Below, piece after piece: positions 41,257 to 54,550 of a stretch of 64,000 nucleotides of DNA. This DNA comes from Actinomadura kijaniata NBRC 14229 (GTDB taxonomy: Bacteria > Actinomycetota > Actinomycetes > Streptosporangiales > Streptosporangiaceae), in contig NZ_BCQR01000005.1 in assembly GCF_001552175.1 (NCBI RefSeq), positions 1-64,000 of the forward strand. Reading direction: 5' to 3'. Under the pieces are notes generated by a model, which was not told the origin of the DNA, did not search any database, and was given only the letters and a program-made list of their open reading frames with translations. Both the position numbers and the translations under genes were made by a program. How positions within the stretch are numbered: the first letter of the stretch is position 1; the number at the start of each line of letters is the position of its first letter.

Positions 41257-42585
41257 ATGCGCACCGGACTCTCCCTCGCCCTGTCGGCGGTCTGCGCCGC
41301 CGGGGCGCTGACCGCCCCCCTCGCCCTGTCCGCCCCCTCCGCCTCGGCCGCGCCCCACCGCGTTCCGCCGGGCCGCCAGACCCTGCCCGCCGGGGACGGC
41401 TGGGCCGCCGCCGAGGGCGGCACCACCGGCGGCGCGGCCGCCACCCGGCAGAACGTCTTCGTCGTCCGGAACCGGAACGAGCTGGCCCGCGCGGTCGCCG
41501 GGAACACCCCCAAGATCGTCTACGTGCGGGGCTCACTCGACGCCAACACCGACGACCAGGGCAGGCGCCTCACCTGCGACGACTACGCGACCGACGGCTA
41601 CACCCTGGACGCCTACCTCAAGGCCTACGACCCGGCCACCTGGGGACGCCGGGACCCGGCCGGGCCGCTGGAGGAGGCCCGCGCCGCCTCCCAGGCCCGC
41701 CAGGCGGCCCGCGTGCGGATCCCCGTCGGCTCCAACACCACCCTCATCGGCCTCGGCAGGGCGAGGATCACCGGGGCCAACCTGATGCTGAAGAACGTCG
41801 ACAACGTCATCATCCGCAACCTGGAGCTGAGCGACGCCCACGACTGCTTCCCCGCCTGGGATCCCACCGACGGCGCCAACGGGGCCTGGAACTCCGAGTA
41901 CGACCTGGTCACCCTGGCCCGCGCCACGCACGTGTGGCTCGACCACACCACCCTCAACGACCGCGGCAACCCCGACTCGGCCCAGCCCCGCTACTTCGGC
42001 GAGCCCTACCAGGTCCACGACGGGCTGTTCGACGTCATCGACGCCAGCGACCACGTCACCGCCTCCTGGAACCGCTTCCACGACCACGACAAGACCTCGC
42101 TGGTCGGCAACAGCGACTCCCGGACCACCGACGCGGGCCACCTGAGGGTCACCTTCCACCACAACGCGTTCGTCAACCTCGGCCAGCGGGTGCCGCGCGT
42201 GCGGTACGGGCAGGTCGACGTCTACAACAACCACTACGTCCAGACCACGGCCGACGGCTACTCCTACAGCCTGGGCGCGGGGGTGCGGTCGGCGATCGTC
42301 GCCGAGCACAACGCGTTCACCCTGCCCACCGGGATCGGCCCCGGCCAGATCGTCAAGAACTGGAAGGGCACCGCGATCCGTACCGTCGGCAACCTCGTCA
42401 ACGGCGCGCCGGTCGACCTGCGGGCCGCCCACAACGAGGCCCACGACCCCGACCTGTCCGACGAGGTGGGCTGGACGCCGATGCTGCGGCGGACCGTGCA
42501 CCGCGCGAAGGACGTGCCCCGCGTCGTCGCCCTCCGCGCCGGCGCGGGACGCCTCGGCCAGAAAGATCCACTTTTTCGGCGCTGA
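41257..42585 (+). CDS. Secreted pectate lyase, PL1 family
   Basis: 442 residues with a Sec signal ending near ASAAP (about residue 33). PL1 parallel beta-helix motifs are VWLDH (226-230), the Ca2+-site region FDVIDASDHVTASWNRFHDH, and RVPRVRYGQVDVYNNHY (from 311) with the catalytic Arg region. It cleaves polygalacturonate by beta-elimination outside the cell. GAGGAGCGCC precedes the ATG. Its presence at the end of the sugar operon points to pectin as a substrate of the locus. Confidence 0.9.
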   Translation: MRTGLSLALSAVCAAGALTAPLALSAPSASAAPHRVPPGRQTLPAGDGWAAAEGGTTGGAAATRQNVFVVRNRNELARAVAGNTPKIVYVRGSLDANTDDQGRRLTCDDYATDGYTLDAYLKAYDPATWGRRDPAGPLEEARAASQARQAARVRIPVGSNTTLIGLGRARITGANLMLKNVDNVIIRNLELSDAHDCFPAWDPTDGANGAWNSEYDLVTLARATHVWLDHTTLNDRGNPDSAQPRYFGEPYQVHDGLFDVIDASDHVTASWNRFHDHDKTSLVGNSDSRTTDAGHLRVTFHHNAFVNLGQRVPRVRYGQVDVYNNHYVQTTADGYSYSLGAGVRSAIVAEHNAFTLPTGIGPGQIVKNWKGTAIRTVGNLVNGAPVDLRAAHNEAHDPDLSDEVGWTPMLRRTVHRAKDVPRVVALRAGAGRLGQKDPLFRR

Positions 42586-42593
42586 ACCGTGGT

Positions 42594-42614
42594 CCGTGAT
42601 CGACCCGATCATGG
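42594..42614 (+). terminator. Possible hairpin after the pectate lyase gene
   Basis: CCGTGATC-gaccc-GATCATGG can form an 8-bp stem with one G-U pair. It is followed by AAAAAGGG rather than a T-run, so it is only a weak terminator candidate for the sugar operon. Confidence 0.3.
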
Positions 42615-42674
42615 AAAAAGGGTTTCGATGGCGAATTCATTACGGTGAGCGTCCCTTGTATTTCTGAAAAGAAT

Positions 42675-42698
42675 GTTTTGTCCGTTGGGAGGGGGTAG
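42675..42698 (+). promoter_or_regulatory. Sigma-B-type promoter of the envelope-stress operon
   Basis: GTTT (42675-42678), a 14-nt spacer and GGGTAG (42693-42698) match the actinobacterial sigma-B/sigma-F class (GTTT-N14-16-GGGTA). The start would be near 42705, with GGAGGAGG before the GTG at 42738. Confidence 0.6.
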
Positions 42699-42737
42699 GC
42701 GAAGCGGGCCACGACAACCAGCTTCGGAGGAGGCACG

Positions 42738-43610
42738 GTGAGCGAGTACCCGCATTCGCCGCCCCGGCCCGGCGTTCCCACCGACCAGTCGGCCGTCTCA
42801 CCGGCCGACGCGTCGACCGGTGAGACGGCCCGGCGCGAGGCGGCGGCCACCGCCGGCCAGGCCGGTCAGGCGGCCCGGCAGGTGACCGAGACCGCCGTCG
42901 ACCAGGCCAGGACGGTGGCCGCCGAGGGCCGGGACCAGGCCCGCCAGGTGGTCCAGGACGTGCGCGGCCGGGTCGGCGAGGAGATGTCCACCCAGACCCG
43001 GCGCGCCTCCCAGGTCCTGCGGCAGTGGTCCGACGACCTGGCCGACATGGCGTCCGACGCCAAGCCCGACTCCCCGGCCCGCCAGGTGGTCCACCAGATC
43101 GCCGACGGCGGCCGCCAGGCCGCCGACTACCTGGACGACCACGGGGTCGGCGGGGTGGTCGACGAGCTCCAGAACTTCGCCCGCCGCCGCCCGGGACTGT
43201 TCCTGGCGGGGGCGGCCCTGGCCGGGTTCGCCGTGGGCCGGATGGCCAAGGCCGCCAGGGCCCAGGCGACCGGGGGTCCCCGGGCCGGCGGCGCCGGTGA
43301 CGCCGGGGGCCGCTCCGCGGCCGACGCCGCGGGCTGGGAGCCTTCCGCCGCCCCGATGCCGCAGCGGGCTCCCCAGGCGCCACAGCAGGTGCCGCCCACG
43401 CCGCCGGTGCCACCACCGCCGGTGCCGCCCACGCCTCCGCCCGCTCCGCCGCCCACCGCGGCGCCGCCGCCCTCCACGTTCGGGACGCCGGCTCCCGGTC
43501 CCGGGCAGCCGGGCGCGACGCCCCCGCCGTCCGGCTACCCCACGCGGCCCACGCCCTCCACGCCCGAGGCCGACACCGGGCGCGAGCCTCCGTACGGCGA
43601 GGTGAGGTGA
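42738..43610 (+). CDS. Unknown protein with apolipoprotein-like helices, one TM segment and proline-rich tail
   Basis: 290 residues. Residues about 25-150 are polar amphipathic helices with repeated AxQA and DxAR patterns, like late-embryogenesis or apolipoprotein-type proteins; one hydrophobic segment at about 155-172 (LFLAGAALAGFAVGRM); then a proline-rich disordered tail (PPTPPVPPPPVPPTPPPAP). It is first in a three-gene operon with a holin-family and a DUF3618 protein behind a sigma-B-type promoter. The role is unknown, likely at the membrane under stress. Confidence 0.75.
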   Translation: MSEYPHSPPRPGVPTDQSAVSPADASTGETARREAAATAGQAGQAARQVTETAVDQARTVAAEGRDQARQVVQDVRGRVGEEMSTQTRRASQVLRQWSDDLADMASDAKPDSPARQVVHQIADGGRQAADYLDDHGVGGVVDELQNFARRRPGLFLAGAALAGFAVGRMAKAARAQATGGPRAGGAGDAGGRSAADAAGWEPSAAPMPQRAPQAPQQVPPTPPVPPPPVPPTPPPAPPPTAAPPPSTFGTPAPGPGQPGATPPPSGYPTRPTPSTPEADTGREPPYGEVR

Positions 43611-43611
43611 G

Positions 43612-44058
43612 ATGACCGATCCGTACCCCGCCGGGCCGCCACCCGGCCAGCCGACACCGGCCACCGGCGCGCCGCGGCAGGAGGAGCCCTCGCTCGGGCA
43701 GCTGCTGGGAGCGGTGACGGCGGACCTGCAGAAGCTGTTCCGCCAGGAGATCGAGCTGGCCAAGGTCGAGATGCGCACCGAGGCGGTCAAGACCGGCAAG
43801 GCCGCCGGAATGCTGGGCGGGGCCGGGTTCGCCGCCTACATGGTGCTGCTGTTCGGCTCGCTCGCGCTCGTCTACGGCCTGGCCAACGTGATGGACACCG
43901 GCTGGGCGGCGCTGCTGGTCACCGTCGTCTGGGCGGTGGTCGCGGCGGTGCTGTACGTCCTGGGCCGGTCCCGGATGCGCGAGGTGTCGCCCAAGCCCGA
44001 ACAGACCATCGAGACGCTGAAGGAGGACGCGCAGTGGGCACGTCACCCGACGAGATAA
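43612..44058 (+). CDS. Phage holin family/DUF1469 membrane protein
   Basis: 148 residues. The block LGQLLGAVTADLQKLFRQEI followed by ELAKVEMRTE is the family signature, with two helices at about 68-90 and 97-117. Despite the name, these chromosomal proteins are not linked to a phage; no phage genes are near. Its start is one base after the previous stop and its end overlaps the DUF3618 gene by 25 bp. Confidence 0.88.
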   Translation: MTDPYPAGPPPGQPTPATGAPRQEEPSLGQLLGAVTADLQKLFRQEIELAKVEMRTEAVKTGKAAGMLGGAGFAAYMVLLFGSLALVYGLANVMDTGWAALLVTVVWAVVAAVLYVLGRSRMREVSPKPEQTIETLKEDAQWARHPTR

Positions 44059-44744
44059 GAAGCGAGATCGAGCGCACCCGCGCCGAGCTGGCCAGCGACG
44101 TCGACCGGCTGGCCGACCACACCAGTCCCCGCCGGATCGTCCGGCGCCGCACCACGCGGGTCCGCCACGGCCTGCGGGGAGTGAAGGAGCAGATCATGGG
44201 CACGCCCGCCCGGACCGGGCACGCGGTCGGCCAGGCCGCCTCGTCGGCCAGGGACACCGCCGCCGACGCGGCGGGCAGCGCCGTCGAGACCACCAGGGGC
44301 GCCGCGGAGCAGGCGGCCGGCACCGCCCGGGACGTCGCCGCCCAGTCGGCGGAGGCCGTGCGCGAGGCCCCGCGGCAGGCGATGCGGCAGACCGAGGGCA
44401 ATCCCCTGGCCGCCGGGCTGATCGCCTTCGGCGCCGGGCTGCTGGCGGCGTCGCTGCTGCCGACCAGCGACGCCGAACGGCGAGCGGCCCGCGAGGTCGG
44501 GGAGCGCACCGACGGGATCCCCGAACCGGTCAAGGAGTCGGTCCGGGAGTCGGCCCAGAACGTGGCGGGCCAGGCCAGGGAGTCGGCGTCGACGGCCGCC
44601 GACCAGGTCAGGCAGACCGCGGCCGAGGCGGCGCAGACCACTGCGCAGCACACCCGCGAGCAGGGCCACCAGGTGGCCGACCAGGCCCGCCAGTCCGGCT
44701 CCACCGTGGCGGACCAGGCCCGCGACCGTCCCCAGGACCGGTGA
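44034..44744 (+). CDS. DUF3618 domain protein with helical repeats
   Basis: 236 residues from GTG 44034. DUF3618 is at the N-terminus (PDEIRSEIERTRAELASDVD), followed by Ala/Gln/Thr-rich amphipathic helices, one hydrophobic segment (AAGLIAFGAGLLAASLL at about 122-140) and a C-terminal part rich in QA and DQAR repeats. The family is actinobacterial and of unknown role, usually next to holin-family genes as here. Confidence 0.85.
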   Translation: MGTSPDEIRSEIERTRAELASDVDRLADHTSPRRIVRRRTTRVRHGLRGVKEQIMGTPARTGHAVGQAASSARDTAADAAGSAVETTRGAAEQAAGTARDVAAQSAEAVREAPRQAMRQTEGNPLAAGLIAFGAGLLAASLLPTSDAERRAAREVGERTDGIPEPVKESVRESAQNVAGQARESASTAADQVRQTAAEAAQTTAQHTREQGHQVADQARQSGSTVADQARDRPQDR

Positions 44745-44753
44745 CGGGACCGG

Positions 44754-48835
<4,082 letters not shown>

Positions 48836-48904
48836 TCAGGCTATTATCTGGCGACTTGGGGTAGGGGCGTTCCAGGGAGCGCGAACCGTGAAGGAGCCGC
48901 CGTC

Positions 48905-50368
48905 ATGACCGATCAGGTGACCGTCGCCACCACGCGGGGCCGGGTCCTCGGGGAACGCCGGGGCGGCTCGGTCCGCTTCCTCGGGATCCCCTACGCCGAG
49001 GCGCCCGTCGGCGACCTGCGCTTCGCCGCGCCCGTCCCGGTCGAGCCGTGGGAGGGCGTCCGCGCGGCCCTCGCCTACGGCCCCACCGCCCAGCGCCGCG
49101 CCCTCGCCGAGGTCACCGTCATCCCCGAGCCGACGATCCCCGGCGCGGAGACCCTCAACCTCAACGTCTTCACCCCCGACCCGTCCCCGGACGCCGGGCT
49201 GCCGGTGCTGGTGTGGATCCACGGCGGCGGCTTCATGGCGGGCTGCTCGGCGAGCCCCTGGTACGACGGCCGGGCGTTCAACCGCGACGGCGTCGTGCTG
49301 GTCTCCGTCGGCTACCGGCTGGGCGTCGAGGGGTTCCTGCACGTGGAGGGCGCCCCCGACAACCGCGGCGTGCTCGACTGGATCGCCGCCCTGGAGTGGG
49401 TCCGGGACAACGTCGCGGGCTTCGGCGGCGACCCGGCCAAGGTCACCGTCGCCGGGCAGTCCGCCGGGGGCGGCGCGGTGCAGACGCTGATGGCCACCCC
49501 GTCCGCGCACGGCCTGTTCCGCGCCGCGATCTCGGTGTCCGGCGCCGTCATGGCCCCGCAGGCCCGCGCCGACGGCCTGGCCGTCGCCGCGCGCTTCACC
49601 GAGCGCACCGGCGTCCCCGCCACCGTCGCCGAGCTGCGCGACCGGAGCGACGACGAGCTGCTGGACCTCATGGACAAGCTCACCGGGCCCGGTCCCGGCG
49701 AGCCCCCGTCGGTCGCGCTGCGCCTGGCCCCGTTCGCCGACGGCGAGCTGGTCCCGGCGCCGGTGCCCGAGGCGTTCGCGGACGGCACCGCCGCCGACGT
49801 GCCGCTGATGCTGGGCTTCACCCGCGACGAGTTCACGTCGTTCCTGGAGCTGGCCGCCGCCGACCTCCCGGCCGAGGCGCTGCCCTCGGCGCTGCGGCAC
49901 ACGGGCGTCCCGGCCGGGGTGGTCGACGGCTACCTCGCGCTGCACCGGGGGGACTCCCCGGGGCGGATCGTCGGCGGGTCGGTCACCGACGTGCTGTTCC
50001 GCGTCCCGGCGCTGGCCATCGCCGAGGCCCGCGCCGGACGGTCGCTGCCGACCTGGTTCTACGAGTTCGGCTGGACCGCGCCGCCGGGCGTGCCGGTGGG
50101 CGGCGGGCGGGCCGGGCACTGCCTGGACCTGCCGTTCGCGTTCGACCTGCTGGACGCCGAGGGCGTCACCGCCGTGGCGGGCGAGGCCCCGCCCCAGGGC
50201 CTGGCCGACGCGATGCACGCCGCGTGGGTGGCGTTCGTCCGCGACCTGGACCCCGGCGACCGGTGGCCGCGCTACACGGCGGAGGACCGCCGGACCATGG
50301 TCTGGGACGCCGAGCCGCAGGTGCGGCCCGACCCGCTGCGCCCCGAACGCGAACTCTGGCTCGGCTGA
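48905..50368 (+). CDS. Type B carboxylesterase/lipase
   Basis: 487 residues. Oxyanion loop HGGGF at 106-110, nucleophile S186 in VAGQSAGGGA, and a likely catalytic His in GRAGHCLDLPFAF. The family hydrolyses carboxylic esters. No signal peptide is seen, so it is probably cytosolic. GAAGGAG precedes the ATG. It is convergent with the amidase gene 8 bp away, and shares the intergenic control region with lacZ. Confidence 0.92.
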   Translation: MTDQVTVATTRGRVLGERRGGSVRFLGIPYAEAPVGDLRFAAPVPVEPWEGVRAALAYGPTAQRRALAEVTVIPEPTIPGAETLNLNVFTPDPSPDAGLPVLVWIHGGGFMAGCSASPWYDGRAFNRDGVVLVSVGYRLGVEGFLHVEGAPDNRGVLDWIAALEWVRDNVAGFGGDPAKVTVAGQSAGGGAVQTLMATPSAHGLFRAAISVSGAVMAPQARADGLAVAARFTERTGVPATVAELRDRSDDELLDLMDKLTGPGPGEPPSVALRLAPFADGELVPAPVPEAFADGTAADVPLMLGFTRDEFTSFLELAAADLPAEALPSALRHTGVPAGVVDGYLALHRGDSPGRIVGGSVTDVLFRVPALAIAEARAGRSLPTWFYEFGWTAPPGVPVGGGRAGHCLDLPFAFDLLDAEGVTAVAGEAPPQGLADAMHAAWVAFVRDLDPGDRWPRYTAEDRRTMVWDAEPQVRPDPLRPERELWLG

Positions 50369-50375
50369 GCCCCGG

Positions 50376-51794
50376 TCAGGGGGACACGGGCGGGGCGAGG
50401 CGGGGCGCCCGGTCCTCGATCGCCTGGGCCGCGTCCAGGAGCAGGTCCTCCATGAACCGCCCGCCGACCAGCTGGACGCCGACCGGCAGCCCGTCGGTCA
50501 CCCCCACCGGCACCGCGACGCCCGGGAAGCCGAGGACCGGCAGGCAGGTCATCGGCCACTGCGCGGCGACCAGGCCCCGGCCGCGTGCCGGGTCCAGGAT
50601 GTCGGCGTCCTGCTCGAAGGGCGGTTCGGCCGAGACCGGGGTCAGCAGGATCCGGTCCCGGCCCAGCGTCTCCTGGAGCCGCGTGATCAGCGTGGCGCGG
50701 CGGGCCCAGCCCTGGATGTAGGTCTCCAGGGACGGCCGCTCGCCCCACAGCTCCGCGGCGTACTCGTAGGCGTACCCCAGGTGGACGCGCAGGCCCTCGT
50801 CGCCCATCTCCCGCATGCCGGGCAGCATCGGGCGCATGTCCTCGAACAGCAGCAGCGACCACAGCCGGGACGCCTCGGCCAGCAGCGGCAGCTCGATCTC
50901 CTCGACCTCGTACCCGGCGTCGGCCAGCCACCGGGCCGCGGTGTCGAGCGCGTCGCCGACGGCGGGGTGCGGCTTGGCGAGGCCCACGTCGCGGACGAGG
51001 GACACGCGGACCGGACCCGTCGCCGCCGCCGGACCGGGCAGCGCGGGGACGCCGAACGGGTCGCGCAGGTCCGGGCCCGCCATGGCGCGCAGCGCCGTGC
51101 GCGCGTCGGCGACGTTCCCGGCGATCGGGCCCTGCACCGACCACGCCTGGAACGTCAGCGGCCCCTCGACGCCGCTGTCGGCGGGGGACATCCAGTTGGA
51201 GACCAGCCCGACGGTGGGCCGGACGCCGACCACGCCGCAGCATCCGGCGGGGTAGCGGATCGAGCCGCCGATGTCGTTGCCCTGCGCCACCGGGGTCATC
51301 CCGGCGGCGACGGAGCTGGCCGCGCCGCCGCTGGAGCCGCCCGGGGTGTGGGCGGCGCTCCACGGGTTGAGGGTCCGGCCGTGGGCGTCGTTGGTGGAGA
51401 ACCAGCGCACCGAGAACGCCGGGGAGTTACTGCGGCCGACCAGGACCGCGCCCGCGCGGCGCAGCGCGGCCACACTGGCGTCGTCCTCCTTCGCCGTCGC
51501 CCCGGCCAGCGCCGCCAGGCCGTGGCTCATCAGCCGGTCCCGCTGCGGCGTGTTGATCTTGGTGGAGACCGGGACGCCGTGCAGCGGGCCGGGCTCGGCG
51601 CCGGCGGCGACCGCCGCGTCGGCGCGGCGCGCGTCGGCCAGGACCTCCTCGGGACGGACGTCGACCAGCGCGTTCAGGACGGGGTTGACCTCGGCGATCC
51701 TGCCCAGGCAGGATTCCGCGACCTCGACGGCGGAGAACTCCCGGGTACGGATGCCCTCGGCGAGCCGGGTCGCGGGGAGTTGCCACAGTTCCAT
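50376..51794 (-). CDS. Amidase signature family enzyme
   Basis: 472 residues. The Ser-Ser-Lys triad is K79 (VSTKINTP), S154 in [11 protein letters not shown] and nucleophile S178 in GNDIGGSIRYPA. These enzymes hydrolyse carboxamides; the substrate is not apparent. It is divergent from a TetR gene, with a perfect operator between them that covers the -35 of both promoters, so the TetR is its likely repressor. Confidence 0.92.
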   Translation of the reverse strand: MELWQLPATRLAEGIRTREFSAVEVAESCLGRIAEVNPVLNALVDVRPEEVLADARRADAAVAAGAEPGPLHGVPVSTKINTPQRDRLMSHGLAALAGATAKEDDASVAALRRAGAVLVGRSNSPAFSVRWFSTNDAHGRTLNPWSAAHTPGGSSGGAASSVAAGMTPVAQGNDIGGSIRYPAGCCGVVGVRPTVGLVSNWMSPADSGVEGPLTFQAWSVQGPIAGNVADARTALRAMAGPDLRDPFGVPALPGPAAATGPVRVSLVRDVGLAKPHPAVGDALDTAARWLADAGYEVEEIELPLLAEASRLWSLLLFEDMRPMLPGMREMGDEGLRVHLGYAYEYAAELWGERPSLETYIQGWARRATLITRLQETLGRDRILLTPVSAEPPFEQDADILDPARGRGLVAAQWPMTCLPVLGFPGVAVPVGVTDGLPVGVQLVGGRFMEDLLLDAAQAIEDRAPRLAPPVSP

Positions 51795-51852
51795 GCCTGC
51801 TCCTAGGCGCTCATGGGGGAGGGGCGCGGGCCGTGCGGGCCGCGATGCCGGG

Positions 51853-51915
51853 AGAGTACGTCATGTAACGCTGATGTACAACGGTGTTGTATATCCGGTC
51901 GGCTCCCGTTAGCCT
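51853..51915. promoter_or_regulatory. Divergent amidase/TetR promoters with shared operator
   Basis: TACAAC-GGT-GTTGTA (51877-51891) is a perfect inverted repeat. Leftwards, TTGTAC (51881-51876) and TACTCT (51858-51853) with 17-nt spacing drive the amidase. Rightwards, TTGTAT (51887-51892) and TAGCCT (51910-51915) with 17-nt spacing drive the TetR gene, whose ATG is at the expected start, so its mRNA is leaderless. Each arm of the repeat overlaps one -35. Confidence 0.7.
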
Positions 51916-51921
51916 GCCGCC

Positions 51922-52506
51922 ATGCCAGTGGAAATCGACGTCAACGAGCGCCTGGCGGCCATCGCCGAGGCCACCCTGGACATCGTCGCGGCGCGGGGCA
52001 TGGACGGGGTGAGCATCCGGGCGGTCGCCAAGCGGATCGGCGGGTCCACCACCCTCGTCACCAACTACCTGCCCACCCGTGAGGACCTGCTGCGCAACGC
52101 CGTCGAGCACGCGATCCGGGCCTGGAACGAGGAGGTGGACCAGGCCGTCGGCGGGACCGGCGACCCCGAACGCCTGCTGGCCGTCGTGCGCTGGGCGTGC
52201 ACGACCACCGGCAACGACCTGGTGCTGCGCCGCCTGTTCCTGGAGATCCTCGGCCGTTCCGGGCCGGGGTCGGCGGCGCTCGGAGTCCTGCGGGACGACG
52301 CCCGGCAGGGCCGGGCGGAGATGGCGTCGGCCGCCCGCGACGCCGGTGCCGCCGACGCCGACTTCACCGCCGACGTCCTGCTGCTGGTCCTGCGCGGCTT
52401 CTACGTCGCCAGCCTGGAGGACCCCGAGCGGTGGGACGGCGAACGGATGCTCCCCCTCGTCGAGCGGCTGGTCGGCATGCTGACCGCCGCGCCCGGAAAG
52501 AAATGA
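51922..52506 (+). CDS. TetR family transcriptional regulator
   Basis: 194 residues. The HTH is GMDGVSIRAVAKRIGGSTTL followed by VTNYLPTREDLL. The C-terminal domain is a helical ligand pocket of unknown specificity. It is predicted to bind the TACAAC-GGT-GTTGTA site and to control both itself and the divergent amidase. It is followed 10 bp later by a second amidase gene on the same strand, which is probably co-transcribed. Confidence 0.92.
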   Translation: MPVEIDVNERLAAIAEATLDIVAARGMDGVSIRAVAKRIGGSTTLVTNYLPTREDLLRNAVEHAIRAWNEEVDQAVGGTGDPERLLAVVRWACTTTGNDLVLRRLFLEILGRSGPGSAALGVLRDDARQGRAEMASAARDAGAADADFTADVLLLVLRGFYVASLEDPERWDGERMLPLVERLVGMLTAAPGKK

Positions 52507-52516
52507 GGTGTCATGA

Positions 52517-53938
52517 ATGGACCTTGACGAGTACGCGTCCCGCGACGGCGTGGCCCTGGCGGGCCTGCTGCGGGAGGGCGCGGTCACCCCGGACGAGGTC
52601 GCCGGGCTCGCCCGGCGGGCCGTGGAACGGGTCGACCCCCACCTGAACGCCCTGTCCCAGCCGCTGTTCGACGCCCCGCTGGCCCACGACGCGCGCGGGC
52701 CGTTCGCCGGGGTGCCGTTCCTGCTCAAGGACAGCCACCCGGTCGCGAAGGGCGTGCGGTTCTCGGTCGGCTCCCGCTACTTCGCCGACGCGGTCGCCGA
52801 CCACGACGCCGAGATCACCGAGCGGTTCCGGGCGGCGGGCTTCGCCGCGCTCGGCGTGACGACCGTCCCGGAGATGGCGATCAGCTTCGCCACCGAGTCG
52901 GTGCGCTACGGCACCACCAACAACCCCTGGGACCCCGCGCGCGGCGTCGGCGGCTCCAGCGGCGGCGCGGCGGCGCTGGTGGCGGCGGGCGCGGTCCCGG
53001 TCGCGCACGGCAACGACGGCGCCGGGTCGATCCGGATCCCGGCCGCGTGCTGCGGGGTCGTCGGCCTCAAGCCGACGCGCGGGCGCACCCCCGTGGGCCC
53101 CGGCCCGTCGGAGGCGATGTTCGGGCTGGCGATCGACTTCGTGCTGGCCCGGACGCTGCGGGACGTCGCGCACACGCTGGACGCGGTGCAGGGCGCGGGC
53201 CGCCACGACAAGCACCGCGTCGCGGCCGGGCCCGTCCCCTACCGGGAGCTGCCGGCGCGGGACGCGCCCCGGCTGCGCGTCGCCGTCACCACGGCGCCGT
53301 GGAACGGCGCCCCCGTGGACCCGGAGGTCGCGGCCGTCGTCGACCGGGTCGCCGGGATCCTGGACGGGCTCGGCCACGACGTCGGGGCGCCGCCGCCCGC
53401 CGTCGACCCCGAGGCGGTCCTGGAGGCGTACGCCGTGCTCACCACCCTCGGCCTCGCGGGCGGCTTCGGCGAGGACGAGAAGGTCGGCCACGACCGCCTC
53501 GAACAGGTGACGCTCGCGATCCTGGAGGAGGCCCGCACCCTCAACGCCTACCGCGCCGCCCGCGGGTTCCAGGCGGCCGACCGGGTGGCCGCGGGGCTGC
53601 GCGACCACTTCACCGGCGTGGACCTGCTGGTGACGCCCACCCTCGCCCGGCCGCCCGCGCCGCACGGCACGCTCGACTACGACCGGCCCGGCCACACCGC
53701 CAGGTCGTGGCTGGCGTCGATCTTCGAGTACGGGCCGTTCACCGCGCCGTTCAACCTCGGCGGGCAGCCCGCGATCAGCCTCCCCCTCGGGCAGGGCTCG
53801 ACCGGCCTGCCGGTCGGCGTCCAGCTCGTGGCCGCCGAGGGCCGCGAGGACCTGCTGCTCCAGGTCGCGGCGGACCTGGAGGAGCACCTCCCGTGGGCCG
53901 CCCGCCGCCCGGCGGTGCACGCCGCCTCCCTACCCTGA
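52517..53938 (+). CDS. Amidase signature family enzyme
   Basis: 473 residues. Catalytic triad K71 (FLLKDS), S147 ([16 protein letters not shown]) and nucleophile S171 ([12 protein letters not shown]). It shares the fold with the amidase encoded 700 bp to the left but differs in sequence, for example GAGSIR instead of GGSIR at the nucleophile. The ATG at 52517 follows GAGGTG. It converges on and overlaps the end of a TetR gene by 9 bp. Confidence 0.92.
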   Translation: MDLDEYASRDGVALAGLLREGAVTPDEVAGLARRAVERVDPHLNALSQPLFDAPLAHDARGPFAGVPFLLKDSHPVAKGVRFSVGSRYFADAVADHDAEITERFRAAGFAALGVTTVPEMAISFATESVRYGTTNNPWDPARGVGGSSGGAAALVAAGAVPVAHGNDGAGSIRIPAACCGVVGLKPTRGRTPVGPGPSEAMFGLAIDFVLARTLRDVAHTLDAVQGAGRHDKHRVAAGPVPYRELPARDAPRLRVAVTTAPWNGAPVDPEVAAVVDRVAGILDGLGHDVGAPPPAVDPEAVLEAYAVLTTLGLAGGFGEDEKVGHDRLEQVTLAILEEARTLNAYRAARGFQAADRVAAGLRDHFTGVDLLVTPTLARPPAPHGTLDYDRPGHTARSWLASIFEYGPFTAPFNLGGQPAISLPLGQGSTGLPVGVQLVAAEGREDLLLQVAADLEEHLPWAARRPAVHAASLP

Positions 53939-54550
53939 CGCCCCGTCCGCCGAAGGACCTTCCCCGAGGGAGGTGAGCATCCGCATCGCCTGCTCCTTCA
54001 CCCCGGCCCGCCGCGAGGCGGGGAACGGCAGCGCCGCCAGCGTGGAGTTGCCGAACGCCAGGCAGAGCAGCGAGTAGGCCGACCGCAGGCTTTCCGCCGG
54101 GTCGCATCCGGGGACCGCCTCGCGGATCGCCGTGGCGACCTCCCGCTCCAGGCGGCTGTAGCTGTCGAAGATCCGGCCGCGCAGCCGCACGTCGTGCATC
54201 GCCCCGGTGATGAGCGCCTCGATGACCAGATCGTCCTCGTTGTGCTCCATCTGGGGCCCGAACAGGTAGTCCACCAGCGCGCGCAGCCGCTCCCGCGGCT
54301 CCCGGCCCGCCATGGCCTCCCGCATCGTCGCGAAGTACGGCGTGATGACGTGGTCCCACAGGGCGTCGATGAGGTCGTCGCGGTTGCCGACGTAGTGCCG
54401 GACGTGCGAACGGCTCATCCCGGCCATGCCGGCGATCCGCTCCTGCGTGCTCCCGGCCAGCCCGTACCGGGCGACCGACCGGGCCGCCGCCCGGAGGATC
54501 TGTGCCCGCCGCTCCTCGACCAGGCTCGGTCTGCCCACCCGTTCCCTCAC
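53930..54550 (-). CDS. TetR family transcriptional regulator
   Basis: 206 residues from GTG 54550. The HTH is GLAGSTQERIAGMAGMSRSH followed by VRHYVGNRDDLIDALWDHV. It is divergent from the oligopeptide transporter operon across 434 bp, and an ATTGT/ACAAT repeat lies just before its start. It may control the transporter operon and the CocE-like hydrolase (inference). Confidence 0.9.
   Translation of the reverse strand: MRERVGRPSLVEERRAQILRAAARSVARYGLAGSTQERIAGMAGMSRSHVRHYVGNRDDLIDALWDHVITPYFATMREAMAGREPRERLRALVDYLFGPQMEHNEDDLVIEALITGAMHDVRLRGRIFDSYSRLEREVATAIREAVPGCDPAESLRSAYSLLCLAFGNSTLAALPFPASRRAGVKEQAMRMLTSLGEGPSADGASG

Noticed and set aside
43380..43480. Proline-coding GC repeat as a CRISPR-like or minisatellite array
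   Set aside because: It is in-frame low-complexity coding sequence without spacers or fixed repeat units.
43612..44058. Prophage remnant because of a holin-family hit
   Set aside because: No endolysin, capsid, integrase or att repeats nearby; the family is chromosomal in actinobacteria.
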